A DNA stretch of 64,000 bases from Pedobacter cryoconitis (GCF_014207135.1 NZ_JACHCC010000015.1:154548-218547), one strand, 5' to 3'. Positions 36,397 to 46,065 are shown, counted from the stretch's first letter. Numbers and translations are program-made. Notes: a model not told the origin generated them from the sequence alone.

Positions 36397-39300
36397 ATGA
36401 AAAAAACATTACAATTGACATGTTTACTACTTTACGCATCGTCGCACGCTTTTGCAACGGTAAAGTCAGATCATCCTAAACTATTAACTCCTTTATTGAG
36501 TATCCCGGGCTTCTCTGCTGCAGACGAAGTGAAAGGAACGGTACGTGATGCTTCAGGTACAACATTACCGGGTGTATCAGTTCAGGTAAAAGGAACTAAG
36601 CTGGTTACGCAAACTAATTCAGCAGGACAGTATGGTATAACCGCTAAGGCTGGTGATATCCTTGTTTTCTCTTATATTGGATATGATAAACAGGAAATCA
36701 CGGTTGGCAGTCAGACTACACTGGATGTAGTGATGAAACAAAACGCACAGGAACTGAATACAGTTGTTGTGACCGCTTTGGGTATCAAAAGAACAAGTCG
36801 TTCTACAACTTATGCTACGCAGCAGGTTGCAGGTGATGAGTTAACTAAAGTAAAAGATCCCAATCTGGTGAATTCTTTAAACGGTAAAGTTGCAGGTTTA
36901 ACCATTTCCCGCAGTTCTTCGGGAGTTGGTGGTTCTGCGAAAGTAATTCTGAGAGGAAGTAAATCTGCTTCAGGAAGTAATCAGGCACTTTATGTGATTG
37001 ATGGGGTTCCAATGAACAACAGCAGCTCAAGCCAGCAGGTTTCCAGTACAGGAAACAGCTCTACTTCTCAGCCTAACTCAGCTTACGGTGGAAGTAGTTC
37101 TTACGATGGAGGAGACCCGATCTCCAACCTGAACCCTGAAGATATCGCTAGTATATCGGTACTGAAAGGTGGTTCGGCAGCTGCGTTATATGGTAGCCAG
37201 GCTGCAAACGGTGTAATTATCGTTACTACAAAATCTGGTGAGGCTGGAAAAGCTAAGGTTAATTTTTCTTCTTCTTTCGGAATTGATAAAGTAGCCTCTG
37301 AGCCGAAATTCCAGAATAGTTATGGTCAGTCTTCGGCCGGATCTACGCAAAGCTGGGGACCTGCTATTACTAATGGTCAGGATAATTTAAAATCCTATTT
37401 CCAGACAGGTCATAATTATACAAACTCGATCAGTTTATCTGCTGGTTCAGAGAAATTACAGACTTATTTCTCTTATGCAAATACAACTGCAACAGGAACA
37501 CAGCCTGGAAATGAGTTAAGTCGTCATAATGTGAACTTAAAAGAGACTGGAAGTTTCTTCAATGACAAATTGACGATTTCTGGAAACGTAAACTATATCA
37601 GACAAAAAATCAATAACTCTCCGCTGATTGGTCTTTATTTTAATCCTTTAACCGGATTGTATTTGTTCCCAAGGGGTCAGGATATCAAACCATATAAAAC
37701 TGGTTATGAGCAATTTGATCCGACAAGAAACCTGAATACACAGAACTGGCCTTACTTATCAGAGGATATTCAACAGAACCCATGGTGGATTAACAACAGA
37801 AACCAGAATCAGCTGAACAGAGATCGTCTGATGTTGAATGTAAGTGCAAAGTATAAAGTAAATCCATGGTTAGATATTCAGGCACGCGGAAGTATGGATA
37901 GTTATACTGATACTTATGATCAGAAGATTTATGCAGGGACTTCAGTTACTTTAACAGATAGAAATGGTGGTTACGTTTATACAACGAATACTTCTAAACA
38001 ACAATACGCCGATTTAATCGCGAATGTGAATATTCCATTGGAGAAATTTAAAATTTCAGGAACAGCTGGTACCAGCATCCAGGATTTTAACGATAACGGG
38101 GTTACTTTTAACTCAGGAAAAGATGGATTAAATATTCCAAATATCTTTGTTATTCAGAATTTCAAAGCTTTAAATCCATTAAATTCAGGAAATACTTATA
38201 ACCATAAACAACTTCGTTCGGTATTTGCCAGTGCAAGTCTTGCTTATGATAACTGGATTAACTTAGACGCGACGATCCGTACTGACTGGTCATCAGCTTT
38301 GGCTTTTACTACAGGTAACCCTTTCTCGTATCCTTCGGTAGGTCTTAACTTTATCATCAATGATAAATTGAAATTACCTGAATGGGTGAGCTTTGCAAAA
38401 GTTCGTGGCTCTTATGCTGAGGTGGGTAATGATGTGCCAAACTATGTCACCAATATCATGAACTCTTTTGGTGCAGGTGGTGGAATTTCAACACCGATCA
38501 GAGACTCTTTCGCAACTTTAAAACCAGAAAGAACTAAATCGATTGAATTCGGTACTGAGTGGAGATTTTTCAGTAATCGTTTGAGCTTCGATTTTACTTA
38601 TTACAAAACGAATACTAAAAATCAGTTCTTACAGGCTGATGCTTCTCAGGCTTCTTTGTTTAATCAGTATTATTTCAATGCCGGAAATGTTCAGAATAAA
38701 GGTATCGAGATCATATTGGGTTATGATGTATTGAACGGTGAAGGATTAAAATGGAAAACAGGATTGAATTATTCGATGAACAGGAATAAAATCCTGACGC
38801 TTTCTCCAGACATCAGTGAGTTTGTTTTAAGTGGAGCTTCGGGTGCAAATTATGTATCTAAATTTAAAGAGGGTGGATCATATGGTGATATTTATGGTAC
38901 TTCTTTAAAACGTGATGCTCAGGGAAGAGTGATGATCGATGGTAACGGTAAGCCAATGACTGCGGATGGTGGTAATAGCACTTTCCTGGGTAACGCAAAT
39001 CCAAAATGGCAACTGGGCTGGAGCAACAGCTTCAACTATAAGAATTTCTCTCTGAGCTTCTTATTTGACGGTAAAATTGGTGGTAAAGTAATGTCTGTAA
39101 CAGAATCTGTACTGGAACAATATGGTGTTGCCAAGGTTACTGGTACGGCACGTGATCAGGGCGGAGTTTCTGTGAATGGTGTTGATCCTAATGGAAACCC
39201 TGTTTCTAAAGTAGATGCTCAGAAATGGTATAGTGTTGTTGGTGGTAGAGAGGGAATTTCGAGCGAACATATGTACAGTGCTACTGTAGTACGTCTGAGA

Positions 39301-39513
39301 GAATTATCTTTTGGTTATACTGTACCGTTGAAACAAGGTTTTATTAAAAGTTTAAAATTATCAGTTACGGGTAGAAACTTAGCTTATCTGTATAAGAAAG
39401 CACCATTTGATCCTGAATTGAGTATGTCAACGTCGAACGGCCTTTCTGGAGTGGATATCTTTATGCCACCAGCGACACGTAATTATGGCTTCTCTTTAAA
39501 TGCTAATTTTTAA
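36397..39513 (+). CDS. SusC-type TonB-dependent transporter (pair 4)
   Basis: 1038 aa without STN. The signal peptide (to about residue 20, HAFA) is followed by a short linker and the carboxypeptidase-like domain (VKGTVRDASGTTLPGVSVQVKG), then LNTVVVTALGIKRTSR, a Ser-rich stretch in the plug (about residues 205-245), and the barrel ending NYGFSLNANF. The 224-bp upstream region contains GCAAAGTTTGC, a short dyad, but no clear -7 box. With SusD and a GH92 mannosidase downstream it forms a candidate mannose-glycan utilisation unit. Confidence 0.94.
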   Translation: MKKTLQLTCLLLYASSHAFATVKSDHPKLLTPLLSIPGFSAADEVKGTVRDASGTTLPGVSVQVKGTKLVTQTNSAGQYGITAKAGDILVFSYIGYDKQEITVGSQTTLDVVMKQNAQELNTVVVTALGIKRTSRSTTYATQQVAGDELTKVKDPNLVNSLNGKVAGLTISRSSSGVGGSAKVILRGSKSASGSNQALYVIDGVPMNNSSSSQQVSSTGNSSTSQPNSAYGGSSSYDGGDPISNLNPEDIASISVLKGGSAAALYGSQAANGVIIVTTKSGEAGKAKVNFSSSFGIDKVASEPKFQNSYGQSSAGSTQSWGPAITNGQDNLKSYFQTGHNYTNSISLSAGSEKLQTYFSYANTTATGTQPGNELSRHNVNLKETGSFFNDKLTISGNVNYIRQKINNSPLIGLYFNPLTGLYLFPRGQDIKPYKTGYEQFDPTRNLNTQNWPYLSEDIQQNPWWINNRNQNQLNRDRLMLNVSAKYKVNPWLDIQARGSMDSYTDTYDQKIYAGTSVTLTDRNGGYVYTTNTSKQQYADLIANVNIPLEKFKISGTAGTSIQDFNDNGVTFNSGKDGLNIPNIFVIQNFKALNPLNSGNTYNHKQLRSVFASASLAYDNWINLDATIRTDWSSALAFTTGNPFSYPSVGLNFIINDKLKLPEWVSFAKVRGSYAEVGNDVPNYVTNIMNSFGAGGGISTPIRDSFATLKPERTKSIEFGTEWRFFSNRLSFDFTYYKTNTKNQFLQADASQASLFNQYYFNAGNVQNKGIEIILGYDVLNGEGLKWKTGLNYSMNRNKILTLSPDISEFVLSGASGANYVSKFKEGGSYGDIYGTSLKRDAQGRVMIDGNGKPMTADGGNSTFLGNANPKWQLGWSNSFNYKNFSLSFLFDGKIGGKVMSVTESVLEQYGVAKVTGTARDQGGVSVNGVDPNGNPVSKVDAQKWYSVVGGREGISSEHMYSATVVRLRELSFGYTVPLKQGFIKSLKLSVTGRNLAYLYKKAPFDPELSMSTSNGLSGVDIFMPPATRNYGFSLNANF

Positions 39514-39546
39514 TAATCAGTTGTTCTAATCAAATAAGATCAAGAA

Positions 39547-41208
39547 ATGAAAACGAAATTCAATATATCAATTCGCAAGAGCAGGTTCCGCATGATGGGT
39601 GCCCTGTGTCTGGCAGCATTGACCATCACCTCGTGTAAGAAAAACTTTGAAAATATTAATACAAATCCGGTTGGCGTTTCTGACAAAGACCTGATTGCAG
39701 ATTATAATGATCTGAAGTTCTTCTTTCAGATGGAACAGAGATCTATTATTAATTTCTCTGGTGGTGGTGACCCAAATTCTTACCAGGTTCAGCAGAGTTT
39801 AAATGCTGATAACTTTTCTGGTTACTTTATGAGCCCTAATCCGTTTAACGGTGGAAGTAACAATTTGAATTATTTCATGATGCAGGGCTGGAATGGCGAA
39901 GCCTTTAAAGTGGGATATTTAAATATAATGGCCAATGTAAGGAAATTAAAAAATAATGGAATTGACCAGACTTATCCGTCTGTATGGGCGGTATCCCAGC
40001 TGATCAAGGTAACTGCAATGAGTAGGGTGACTGATATCTATGGCCCTATTCCTTATAGTACGGTAGGTTTAAAGGTGAACAATCCTTATGATAGCCAGAA
40101 GGACATCTATTATCAGTTCTTTACTGAACTGGATGATGCGCAGTCAAAAATTAATGACTTTGTGAAAGCTGGCAAACCACTTCCTTTTGCTTTTAGCGAT
40201 TTTGACCTGGTTTACAACGGAAACCTGAGTACCTGGTTGAAATATGCAAACTCTCTGCGTTTGAGATTAGCATTGCGCCTGGTGAAAGTAGACCCGGCAA
40301 AAGCACAATTAGAAGGAGAGAAAGCAATGAATCCTGCAAATGGAGGATTATTGTCAACTCCTGCTGAAAATATGGCAGTAAAGGTTCTGGGTGTAGGTTT
40401 TACTAATCCATTGGTATTCATTTCCCAGGATTGGGGAGATACCAGAATGGGAGCAGCTATAGAGTCTTATCTGACTGGTTATGCAGATCCAAGGTTACCT
40501 AAGTATTTCGATAAATCTACTGATACAGCTTTACATGGTCAGTATAAAGGTATCCGTATTGGTGCGGTTATTTCTTCGAAACCTGACTATGTTGGCTTCT
40601 CTGGATTGAATGTGAGTAATGGTGCAAGCCCAACATTTTCAAAATCAAGTCCTGCTCAGTTAATGACTGCTGCGGAGGTTTATTTCTTACGTGCAGAAGC
40701 AGCTTTAAGAGGTTGGGCTAATGCGGGTGGAACTCCTCAGAGTTTATATGAATCAGGTATCAGTACTTCATTCCAGCAATACGGACTGGGTGATGCAAGT
40801 ACGTACTATAGCAATAGCACTAACGTTCCTGCAGCTTATGTAGATCCGAAAACTGCTGGAAATAGTGCCCCTGCACCCGCTGGAGCTGTAACTATCAAAT
40901 GGGATAATGCAGCAACCAATGAGCAGAAACTGGAACGTATCATTACACAGAAATGGTTGGCTATCTTCCCTGAAGGTCAGGAAGCATGGTCTGAATTCCG
41001 TCGTACCGGTTATCCAAGACTTTTCCCTGTTGTTCAGAATAATAGCGGTGGAACAATCAGTACTGATATTCAAATCAGAAGATTGCCATTCCCGCAAAGC
41101 GAATACAACACAAATAGTACAGAAGTGAATAAAGCTATCCAGTTATTGGGTGGTCCTGACAACGGAGGTACAAGATTGTGGTGGGATGTAGCCAAAGGAA
41201 ATTTCTAA
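39547..41208 (+). CDS. SusD-like_2 family surface lipoprotein (pair 4)
   Basis: 553 aa with a long signal region: basic residues, then LAALTITS before C30. Contains NTNPVGVSDKDL, TDIYGPIPYS, WLKYANSLRLRLALRLVKVDPAKAQ, EVYFLRAEAALRGW, GQEAWSEFRRTGYPRLFPV and the closing TRLWWDVAK. Its partner is the SusC 33 nt upstream. An intrinsic-terminator-like hairpin separates it from the GH92 gene, so enzyme and receptor levels may differ. Confidence 0.92.
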   Translation: MKTKFNISIRKSRFRMMGALCLAALTITSCKKNFENINTNPVGVSDKDLIADYNDLKFFFQMEQRSIINFSGGGDPNSYQVQQSLNADNFSGYFMSPNPFNGGSNNLNYFMMQGWNGEAFKVGYLNIMANVRKLKNNGIDQTYPSVWAVSQLIKVTAMSRVTDIYGPIPYSTVGLKVNNPYDSQKDIYYQFFTELDDAQSKINDFVKAGKPLPFAFSDFDLVYNGNLSTWLKYANSLRLRLALRLVKVDPAKAQLEGEKAMNPANGGLLSTPAENMAVKVLGVGFTNPLVFISQDWGDTRMGAAIESYLTGYADPRLPKYFDKSTDTALHGQYKGIRIGAVISSKPDYVGFSGLNVSNGASPTFSKSSPAQLMTAAEVYFLRAEAALRGWANAGGTPQSLYESGISTSFQQYGLGDASTYYSNSTNVPAAYVDPKTAGNSAPAPAGAVTIKWDNAATNEQKLERIITQKWLAIFPEGQEAWSEFRRTGYPRLFPVVQNNSGGTISTDIQIRRLPFPQSEYNTNSTEVNKAIQLLGGPDNGGTRLWWDVAKGNF

Positions 41209-41226
41209 AACAATAAAATTACATAC

Positions 41227-41277
41227 ACACCGGTCTTTTATTGCCATTTTAGGCGTAAAAAGACCGGTGTTTTTTTA
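41227..41277 (+). terminator. Strong terminator/attenuator between SusD (pair 4) and GH92
   Basis: A 13-bp perfect stem: ACACCGGTCTTTT (41227-41239) and its complement 41258-41270, 18-nt loop, then a run of eight T including the last stem base. It ends only 14 nt ahead of the GH92 ATG, which leaves little room for a separate promoter. Confidence 0.85.
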
Positions 41278-41291
41278 TTTTTACAAATTAT

Positions 41292-43556
41292 ATGAGTAAA
41301 ATGAATAGAAAAACAACGGGTCTGGTCTTTATTTGCAGTTTCATTTTTAGTTTTAGTCTGAGCGCGCAGAATAAATTAAGCCAGTATGTAGATCCGATAA
41401 TCGGATCGGATGCACACGGGCATGTTTTTGTTGGTGCTAATGTACCTTTTGGTGCAGTTCAATTAGGGCCGACAAATGTTTTTGAAGGCTGGGACTGGTG
41501 CAGCGGATACCATTATTCCAGTAATACCATTGTAGGTTTTACCCATACGCATTTAAGCGGTACCGGAATTGGTGACCTGAATGATGTGCTGGTGATGCCA
41601 GCTACAGGTAAACTACAATTAAATAAAGGGACTAAAACTGATCCGGAAAATGGATATCTGTCCACTTTTTCTCATGCGAATGAGGTAAGTAAAGCAGGAT
41701 ACTATAGCGTTGTTCTGGATAAATATAAAATTAAAGCTGAACTTACTGCTTCAGAAAGAGTTGGTTTTCATCGTTATACTTTTGCCCCAAAACAAGATAA
41801 CCCGCATGTAATGCTGGATCTGGCTGATGGTATCGGCTGGGATAAACCTGTAGAAACTTATATCAAACAGGTAAACAGTACTACTTTGGTAGGTTATCGT
41901 TTGTCTAGTGGCTGGGCAAAAGATCAGCGTTTATACTTCGCTGTTAAGTTATCACAACCATTAAGTAGTATGTCGCTTTATGACAGCACGAAGGTAGCTT
42001 CGGGTACTGAAGGAAAAGGGTTAAAGATGAAGGCTGTCCTGAACTTCAAAACGATTGAGAAAAATGTTCTGCAAATGAAAGTGGGGATCTCGCCGGTAAG
42101 TTATGAGAATGCGCTGGCAAACATCGCTACCGAAATTCCGGCATGGGATTTTAATAAAGTAGCAGCAGCAGCGGATGCGAAATGGAATAAAGAACTGTCT
42201 AAAATTCAGATCCAGGGGAGCGATGATACCAAAAAGGTATTTTATACTGCGCTTTATCACACGATGATTGCACCTTCTTTATTCAATGATGCAAACGGGG
42301 ATTATCGCGGTACTGATAAAAAAGTCTATCACAAATCGGGATTTGATAATTATACTACCTTCTCTTTATGGGATACTTACAGGGCTTTTCATCCACTGTA
42401 TACTATCGTTCATCCAGATAAAGTATCGGACATTATCAATACATTCCTGGCTATTTATAAACAGCAGGGGAAATTACCTGTATGGCACCTGATGGGTAAT
42501 GAAACCAATACAATGATCGGCTATCATGCGGTACCTATTATCGTGGATGCTTACCTGAAGGGTTTCAGGAATTATGATACTGAACTTGCTTATGAGGCTA
42601 TCAGACATTCTGCTATGCAGAAAGAGGATGGAATAGAATATATACAGCAATTAAAATATATACCGGCTGATAAAGTGGGTGAGGCAGTTGCCAAAGGACT
42701 GGAGTATGCTATTGACGACTGGTGTATCGCCCGTATGGCAAAAGCAATGCACAAGGAAGAGGATTACGTGTATTTTAGTAAAAGAGCTAAACTATATGCA
42801 GAATACTTTGATCCTCAGGTGCAGTTTATGCGTGGTAAACTGGCTGATGGCAGCTGGCGTAAACCTTTTGATCCCGTAGCTTCTAAACATCGTGAAGACG
42901 ATTATACTGAAGGGAATGCCTGGCAATATACGTGGCTGGTTCCACAGGATCCTGAAGGATTGATTCATTTATTCGGTGGAGAAGCTGGTTTTACCAAAAA
43001 ACTGGATTCTTTATTCAGCATCAGTTCTGTGATGGAAAAAGGCGGGTCACCAGATATCAGTGGTCTGATCGGACAGTATGCGCAGGGTAACGAACCTAAT
43101 CATCATACGCCTTATCTGTATGCTTATGCCGGGAAACCATGGAAAACTGCGCAGGTAGTACGCCAGATTACAGATTCTCTTTATACATCTAAACCTGACG
43201 GGCTTTGTGGAAATGAAGATCTGGGTCAGATGTCTTCGTGGTATGTGTTTTCTGCATTGGGTTTTTACCCGGTTAATCCTGTAAACGGCGAGTATGTATT
43301 TGGCTCTCCTTTAGTGGATGGTGCGGTTATTCATATTCCGGGAGCTCAAAAATTTGAGATTAAGGTAATCGGTAACGGTCCTAAAAATAAATATATCCAA
43401 AAGGCCGTGTTAAATGGTCAGCCTTATACCAAGGGATATTTAAGACATGCTGCTATTATAGCGGGTGGAGAGTTGACCTTGTATATGGGACCTGAACCTT
43501 CTCCGACCTGGGGAGTGAGTGAAGCAGACAGGCCTCATTCGTCCGGAGCTAAATAA
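41292..43556 (+). CDS. GH92 alpha-mannosidase
   Basis: 754 aa with signal peptide (SLSAQ, about residue 25). GH92 enzymes are Ca-dependent exo-acting alpha-mannosidases (mostly alpha-1,2) that trim high-mannose N-glycans. Family hallmarks run in order: YVDPIIGSDAHGHVFVGANVPFGAVQLGP, GFTHTHLSGTGIGDL, FSLWDTYRAFHPLY, HLMGNETNTMIGYHA, DISGLIGQYAQGNEPNHHTPYLY, and CGNEDLGQMSSWYVFSALGFYPVNP, which holds the catalytic Glu. Probably periplasmic. Alternative start at 41301. It is a natural partner for the Endo H-like enzyme at 21453 and the adjacent SusCD. Confidence 0.95.
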   Translation: MSKMNRKTTGLVFICSFIFSFSLSAQNKLSQYVDPIIGSDAHGHVFVGANVPFGAVQLGPTNVFEGWDWCSGYHYSSNTIVGFTHTHLSGTGIGDLNDVLVMPATGKLQLNKGTKTDPENGYLSTFSHANEVSKAGYYSVVLDKYKIKAELTASERVGFHRYTFAPKQDNPHVMLDLADGIGWDKPVETYIKQVNSTTLVGYRLSSGWAKDQRLYFAVKLSQPLSSMSLYDSTKVASGTEGKGLKMKAVLNFKTIEKNVLQMKVGISPVSYENALANIATEIPAWDFNKVAAAADAKWNKELSKIQIQGSDDTKKVFYTALYHTMIAPSLFNDANGDYRGTDKKVYHKSGFDNYTTFSLWDTYRAFHPLYTIVHPDKVSDIINTFLAIYKQQGKLPVWHLMGNETNTMIGYHAVPIIVDAYLKGFRNYDTELAYEAIRHSAMQKEDGIEYIQQLKYIPADKVGEAVAKGLEYAIDDWCIARMAKAMHKEEDYVYFSKRAKLYAEYFDPQVQFMRGKLADGSWRKPFDPVASKHREDDYTEGNAWQYTWLVPQDPEGLIHLFGGEAGFTKKLDSLFSISSVMEKGGSPDISGLIGQYAQGNEPNHHTPYLYAYAGKPWKTAQVVRQITDSLYTSKPDGLCGNEDLGQMSSWYVFSALGFYPVNPVNGEYVFGSPLVDGAVIHIPGAQKFEIKVIGNGPKNKYIQKAVLNGQPYTKGYLRHAAIIAGGELTLYMGPEPSPTWGVSEADRPHSSGAK

Positions 43557-43572
43557 AAGCTGAAGATCATTA

Positions 43573-43611
43573 AAAAAGGGGTTGCTTTTCAATAGAAAGC
43601 AACCCCTTTTT
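43573..43611. terminator. Bidirectional terminator between GH92 and the barstar-like gene
   Basis: A perfect 16-bp stem: AAAAAGGGGTTGCTTT (43573-43588) and its complement (43596-43611) with a 7-nt loop; A- and T-runs serve both strands. The stop codon of the barstar-like gene touches the right edge. Confidence 0.9.
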
Positions 43612-44059
43612 ATTTAAGTTCGTTGTAACTGATCTTTAAGCTTTCCAGTTCAGCAATAGCTGCTTTCCCCTTTTCAATAAAAATGTTAAAAGCTGCTTTA
43701 TTTCTGAAGTCTTCTTCGCCAGGGTAATTAGGTACATTATCCCATTGTTCAGCGACATCATTGAGCAGCGCTATCAGGTTGTTTTTACGGATAAGATCTT
43801 TTTCTTCACATAAGAAAAAGGTGTAATTGCGGATGATAATGGCAAACCTCGAATAGTCCAGCCAGCTTAAATCATTTAATAATTCTTCCAGTGAATCAAG
43901 GTTATTGCTGTAATAATCCGGAAACTCGAGCTGTTTAGCCATTTCATGAATAAATTCATCCACAGTGACAATTTCGCGGCCCTCTATCCGTACAATACGC
44001 GTATCTTCTTTAAGCAGATCCTTCTCTTTTCCAGCTTCAAACAGGCAAAATCCGTTCAT
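43610..44059 (-). CDS. Barstar-like ribonuclease inhibitor
   Basis: 149 aa, no signal peptide. The central block FPDYYSNNLDSLEELLNDL matches the barstar inhibitory helix and loop: the YY, N, L and D35-equivalent are kept, the barstar Trp38 is Glu and Asp39 is a conservative Glu. An N-terminal extension of about 40 residues and a C-terminal tail of about 45 make it longer than the 90-aa Bacillus barstar. It lies 4 nt after a barnase-like lipoprotein gene, which strongly supports an inhibitor role in the cytoplasm. Confidence 0.88.
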   Translation of the reverse strand: MNGFCLFEAGKEKDLLKEDTRIVRIEGREIVTVDEFIHEMAKQLEFPDYYSNNLDSLEELLNDLSWLDYSRFAIIIRNYTFFLCEEKDLIRKNNLIALLNDVAEQWDNVPNYPGEEDFRNKAAFNIFIEKGKAAIAELESLKISYNELK

Positions 44060-44063
44060 ATCT

Positions 44064-44477
44064 TTAAAATTTTATAAATGTTTTATAATGATCCCCGGTG
44101 TAATAGCGGCTGCCATCAAAGCTGATTATAATGCGCTCAGCCCCTCTGTTCCGGCCTCTGACTTTTGGGTTAATATCATACTCCTTGTAATTTGTCGTCT
44201 GTGGTAAACGTTTCTCCCGGTTCTGAAATAATGTCCCTCCGGCATATCCTTTGGGGGCCCTGCCATTCTTTTCCACATAGGAAGCCACTGTATAGGCTTT
44301 CCGGGGGACACCCGCCACTTTTGCATTGTCTTCGGCATCGGTATCAGTGGAGGCAGGTGTAACAGTTTTATCCTGTACTTTACTCAGTGTCTGAGTCGTC
44401 GAAGACTGACTTTCCCTACACGAGAAAAATAGAATACAGCAGGTTATCAGCGTGATCAGAATTCTCATGTGTTTCAT
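44064..44477 (-). CDS. Barnase-like ribonuclease, predicted lipoprotein
   Basis: 137 aa. The N-terminus ends in LFFS before C20 (a lipobox), then a Ser/Thr/Asp linker to about residue 55, then a compact barnase/N1 RNase domain. Active-site equivalents are visible: E99 in YKEYDIN (barnase E73), R109 and R115 (R83, R87) and H130 in GDHYKTF (H102). It should cleave RNA, probably after guanine. Barnase is normally secreted freely; here lipid anchoring implies a periplasmic or surface enzyme. The start may be 44477 or Met4 at 44468. Operon with the barstar-like gene 4 nt downstream. Confidence 0.9.
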   Translation of the reverse strand: MKHMRILITLITCCILFFSCRESQSSTTQTLSKVQDKTVTPASTDTDAEDNAKVAGVPRKAYTVASYVEKNGRAPKGYAGGTLFQNREKRLPQTTNYKEYDINPKVRGRNRGAERIIISFDGSRYYTGDHYKTFIKF

Positions 44478-44576
44478 TTTTGTCAGTTAAATTTCAGATC
44501 AATAGTAAACGGTCTCCCTAAAGATCAGGGATTTAAATGATAAATTTAAATGATTCTGAGGATTTAATAAAATGAT

Positions 44577-44621
44577 AATTACAATATCTTTCTGTAAATT
44601 TTATAGAAAGATATTGTAATT
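44577..44621 (-). terminator. Long AT-rich hairpin downstream of SusD (pair 5)
   Basis: A 17-bp perfect inverted repeat (44577-44593 with 44605-44621), extended inward by a G-U and three pairs, begins 6 nt after the SusD stop. The arms are AT-rich (ACAATATCTTTCT core). It is probably the terminator of the SusCD operon, or an RNA 3'-end stabiliser, because the T-run after it is weak. Confidence 0.6.
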
Positions 44622-44626
44622 GGAAA

Positions 44627-46060
44627 TTAATTAACGTCAAACCAAAGTTTAGTTGTCAGTGCATCTGTTCCCTGGTGTGCAACTGCAGCCTGGTAACTAT
44701 CAGGGTTGAGTGACTGCTCTGTACCCGGGTAAATAAATCTTACAGGTATCTGACCATTCAGTGAACCTGCAACTGCGGGGGTTAGTACAGGATAGTCCAA
44801 TCTTCTCCATTCGGCGAAGGCTTCCAATCCCTGCCCGAATAAAGCAATCCATTTCTGATTACCGATTGATTTCTTGTAGTTTGAAGCATCATACTGAACA
44901 TCTGGTCTTGCTTTATAGGTGGCTATGTCAGCAGCAGAAACCCCGTATTGTGTCAGTGATGCTTCTATTGCCTGGTTATAAAGTGAAGCCGGGTCTTCAT
45001 TGGTAAATCCTCTGGCAGCAGCTTCTGCACGGTCAAATAATATCTCAGCATAACTGATAATTACCGCCGGAGCCGTCGGTGCAAGGAAATAGGTACCTGG
45101 TTTTGATGTACGGGTTAATCCAAGAGCCGAAGCATCGGCAGTTAATAAACCATTGGGTACCCCCGTGTAAAGCTGTGTTGCAGCAGCCTTACTGACATAT
45201 ACAGGTAGGCGTGGATCATTTAAGGCAGTCAGGCGGTCAACGATGGTTTTGCTGACCCGATAATCATCACGGGTATCAAACAGATTGCTTATCGGATTCT
45301 GATTCGGAGAAGCTTTATAATTGAGTTGCGCAATTTCTGAATTAGCATTAATATAAGTACCTCCTTCGGCCTGAATAGCAGCAATAACCTGTCTGGCAAG
45401 ATCTGGTTCACGGTCTGCAATACGCAGGGCGATTCTCAAACGCAGAGAATTGGCGAATTTTTTCCATAAGGGGATAGAATTGGCATAGATAACATCTCCT
45501 GAAATTGCTTTTCCTGACGGATCCAGACTGGCTTGTGCGGTCTTTAAATCATTGAGCACGCCCAGATAAACATCTCTTTGTGCATCGTATTTCGGTGTGA
45601 GATATTTACTGATATCCCCTGCCTGTGTGTAAGGGACATCACCATAAGCATCTGTCTCCAGGGTAAATATCCAGGAGCGGAGAACCAGGGCCACACCTTT
45701 GTAGTTTGGATTTCCCTGGGCATCTGCCAGTTTAATCAGCTGGTTCAGGTTGACAATACCGGTACGGTATCCAGTTGTCCATAATTCCTGAAAACTGGTA
45801 TTGGTGAAAATATACCTGTCTGGATCTGTATACTGAATCTTTGCCCAGTGCTGTACAAAAAGCAGACTGGAGTTCATATTATTGGTAGTACCCCAGTAAG
45901 TGTCTGAAGTATTTTTAATCGCTGCTGTCAATAAGAAATCAGGTTGGGCTGATTCCGAGGAATTGGGGTTTACATTGGCCGAGTCCAATGCTTTTTTGCA
46001 GGAAGTCACTGAGGTAAGCAAGAAGCCTGACAGTAAAAGGGATATATATATAGTTTTCAT
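44627..46060 (-). CDS. SusD-like_2 family surface lipoprotein (pair 5, SAM-riboswitch operon)
   Basis: 477 aa, lipobox SVTS before C21, then CKKALDSANVNPNSSESAQPDFLL. It has the SusD-like_2 layout: LETDAYGDVPYTQAG, WKKFANSLRLRIALRIADREP, EILFDRAEAAARGF, WIALFGQGLEAFAEWRRLDYPVLTPA and IPVRFIYPGTEQSLN, ending TKLWFDVN. The PGTEQSLN/INEQTLN ending is shared with pair 6. It is 5 nt after its SusC. With the S-box leader upstream it should be repressed when SAM is plentiful, which would suit uptake of a methionine or sulfur source. Confidence 0.92.
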   Translation of the reverse strand: MKTIYISLLLSGFLLTSVTSCKKALDSANVNPNSSESAQPDFLLTAAIKNTSDTYWGTTNNMNSSLLFVQHWAKIQYTDPDRYIFTNTSFQELWTTGYRTGIVNLNQLIKLADAQGNPNYKGVALVLRSWIFTLETDAYGDVPYTQAGDISKYLTPKYDAQRDVYLGVLNDLKTAQASLDPSGKAISGDVIYANSIPLWKKFANSLRLRIALRIADREPDLARQVIAAIQAEGGTYINANSEIAQLNYKASPNQNPISNLFDTRDDYRVSKTIVDRLTALNDPRLPVYVSKAAATQLYTGVPNGLLTADASALGLTRTSKPGTYFLAPTAPAVIISYAEILFDRAEAAARGFTNEDPASLYNQAIEASLTQYGVSAADIATYKARPDVQYDASNYKKSIGNQKWIALFGQGLEAFAEWRRLDYPVLTPAVAGSLNGQIPVRFIYPGTEQSLNPDSYQAAVAHQGTDALTTKLWFDVN

Positions 46061-46065
46061 GTCTG

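Noticed and set aside
44126..44338. Overlapping minus-strand frame inside the barnase-like gene
   Set aside because: The barnase frame has catalytic residues and a signal; the other frame is a shadow.
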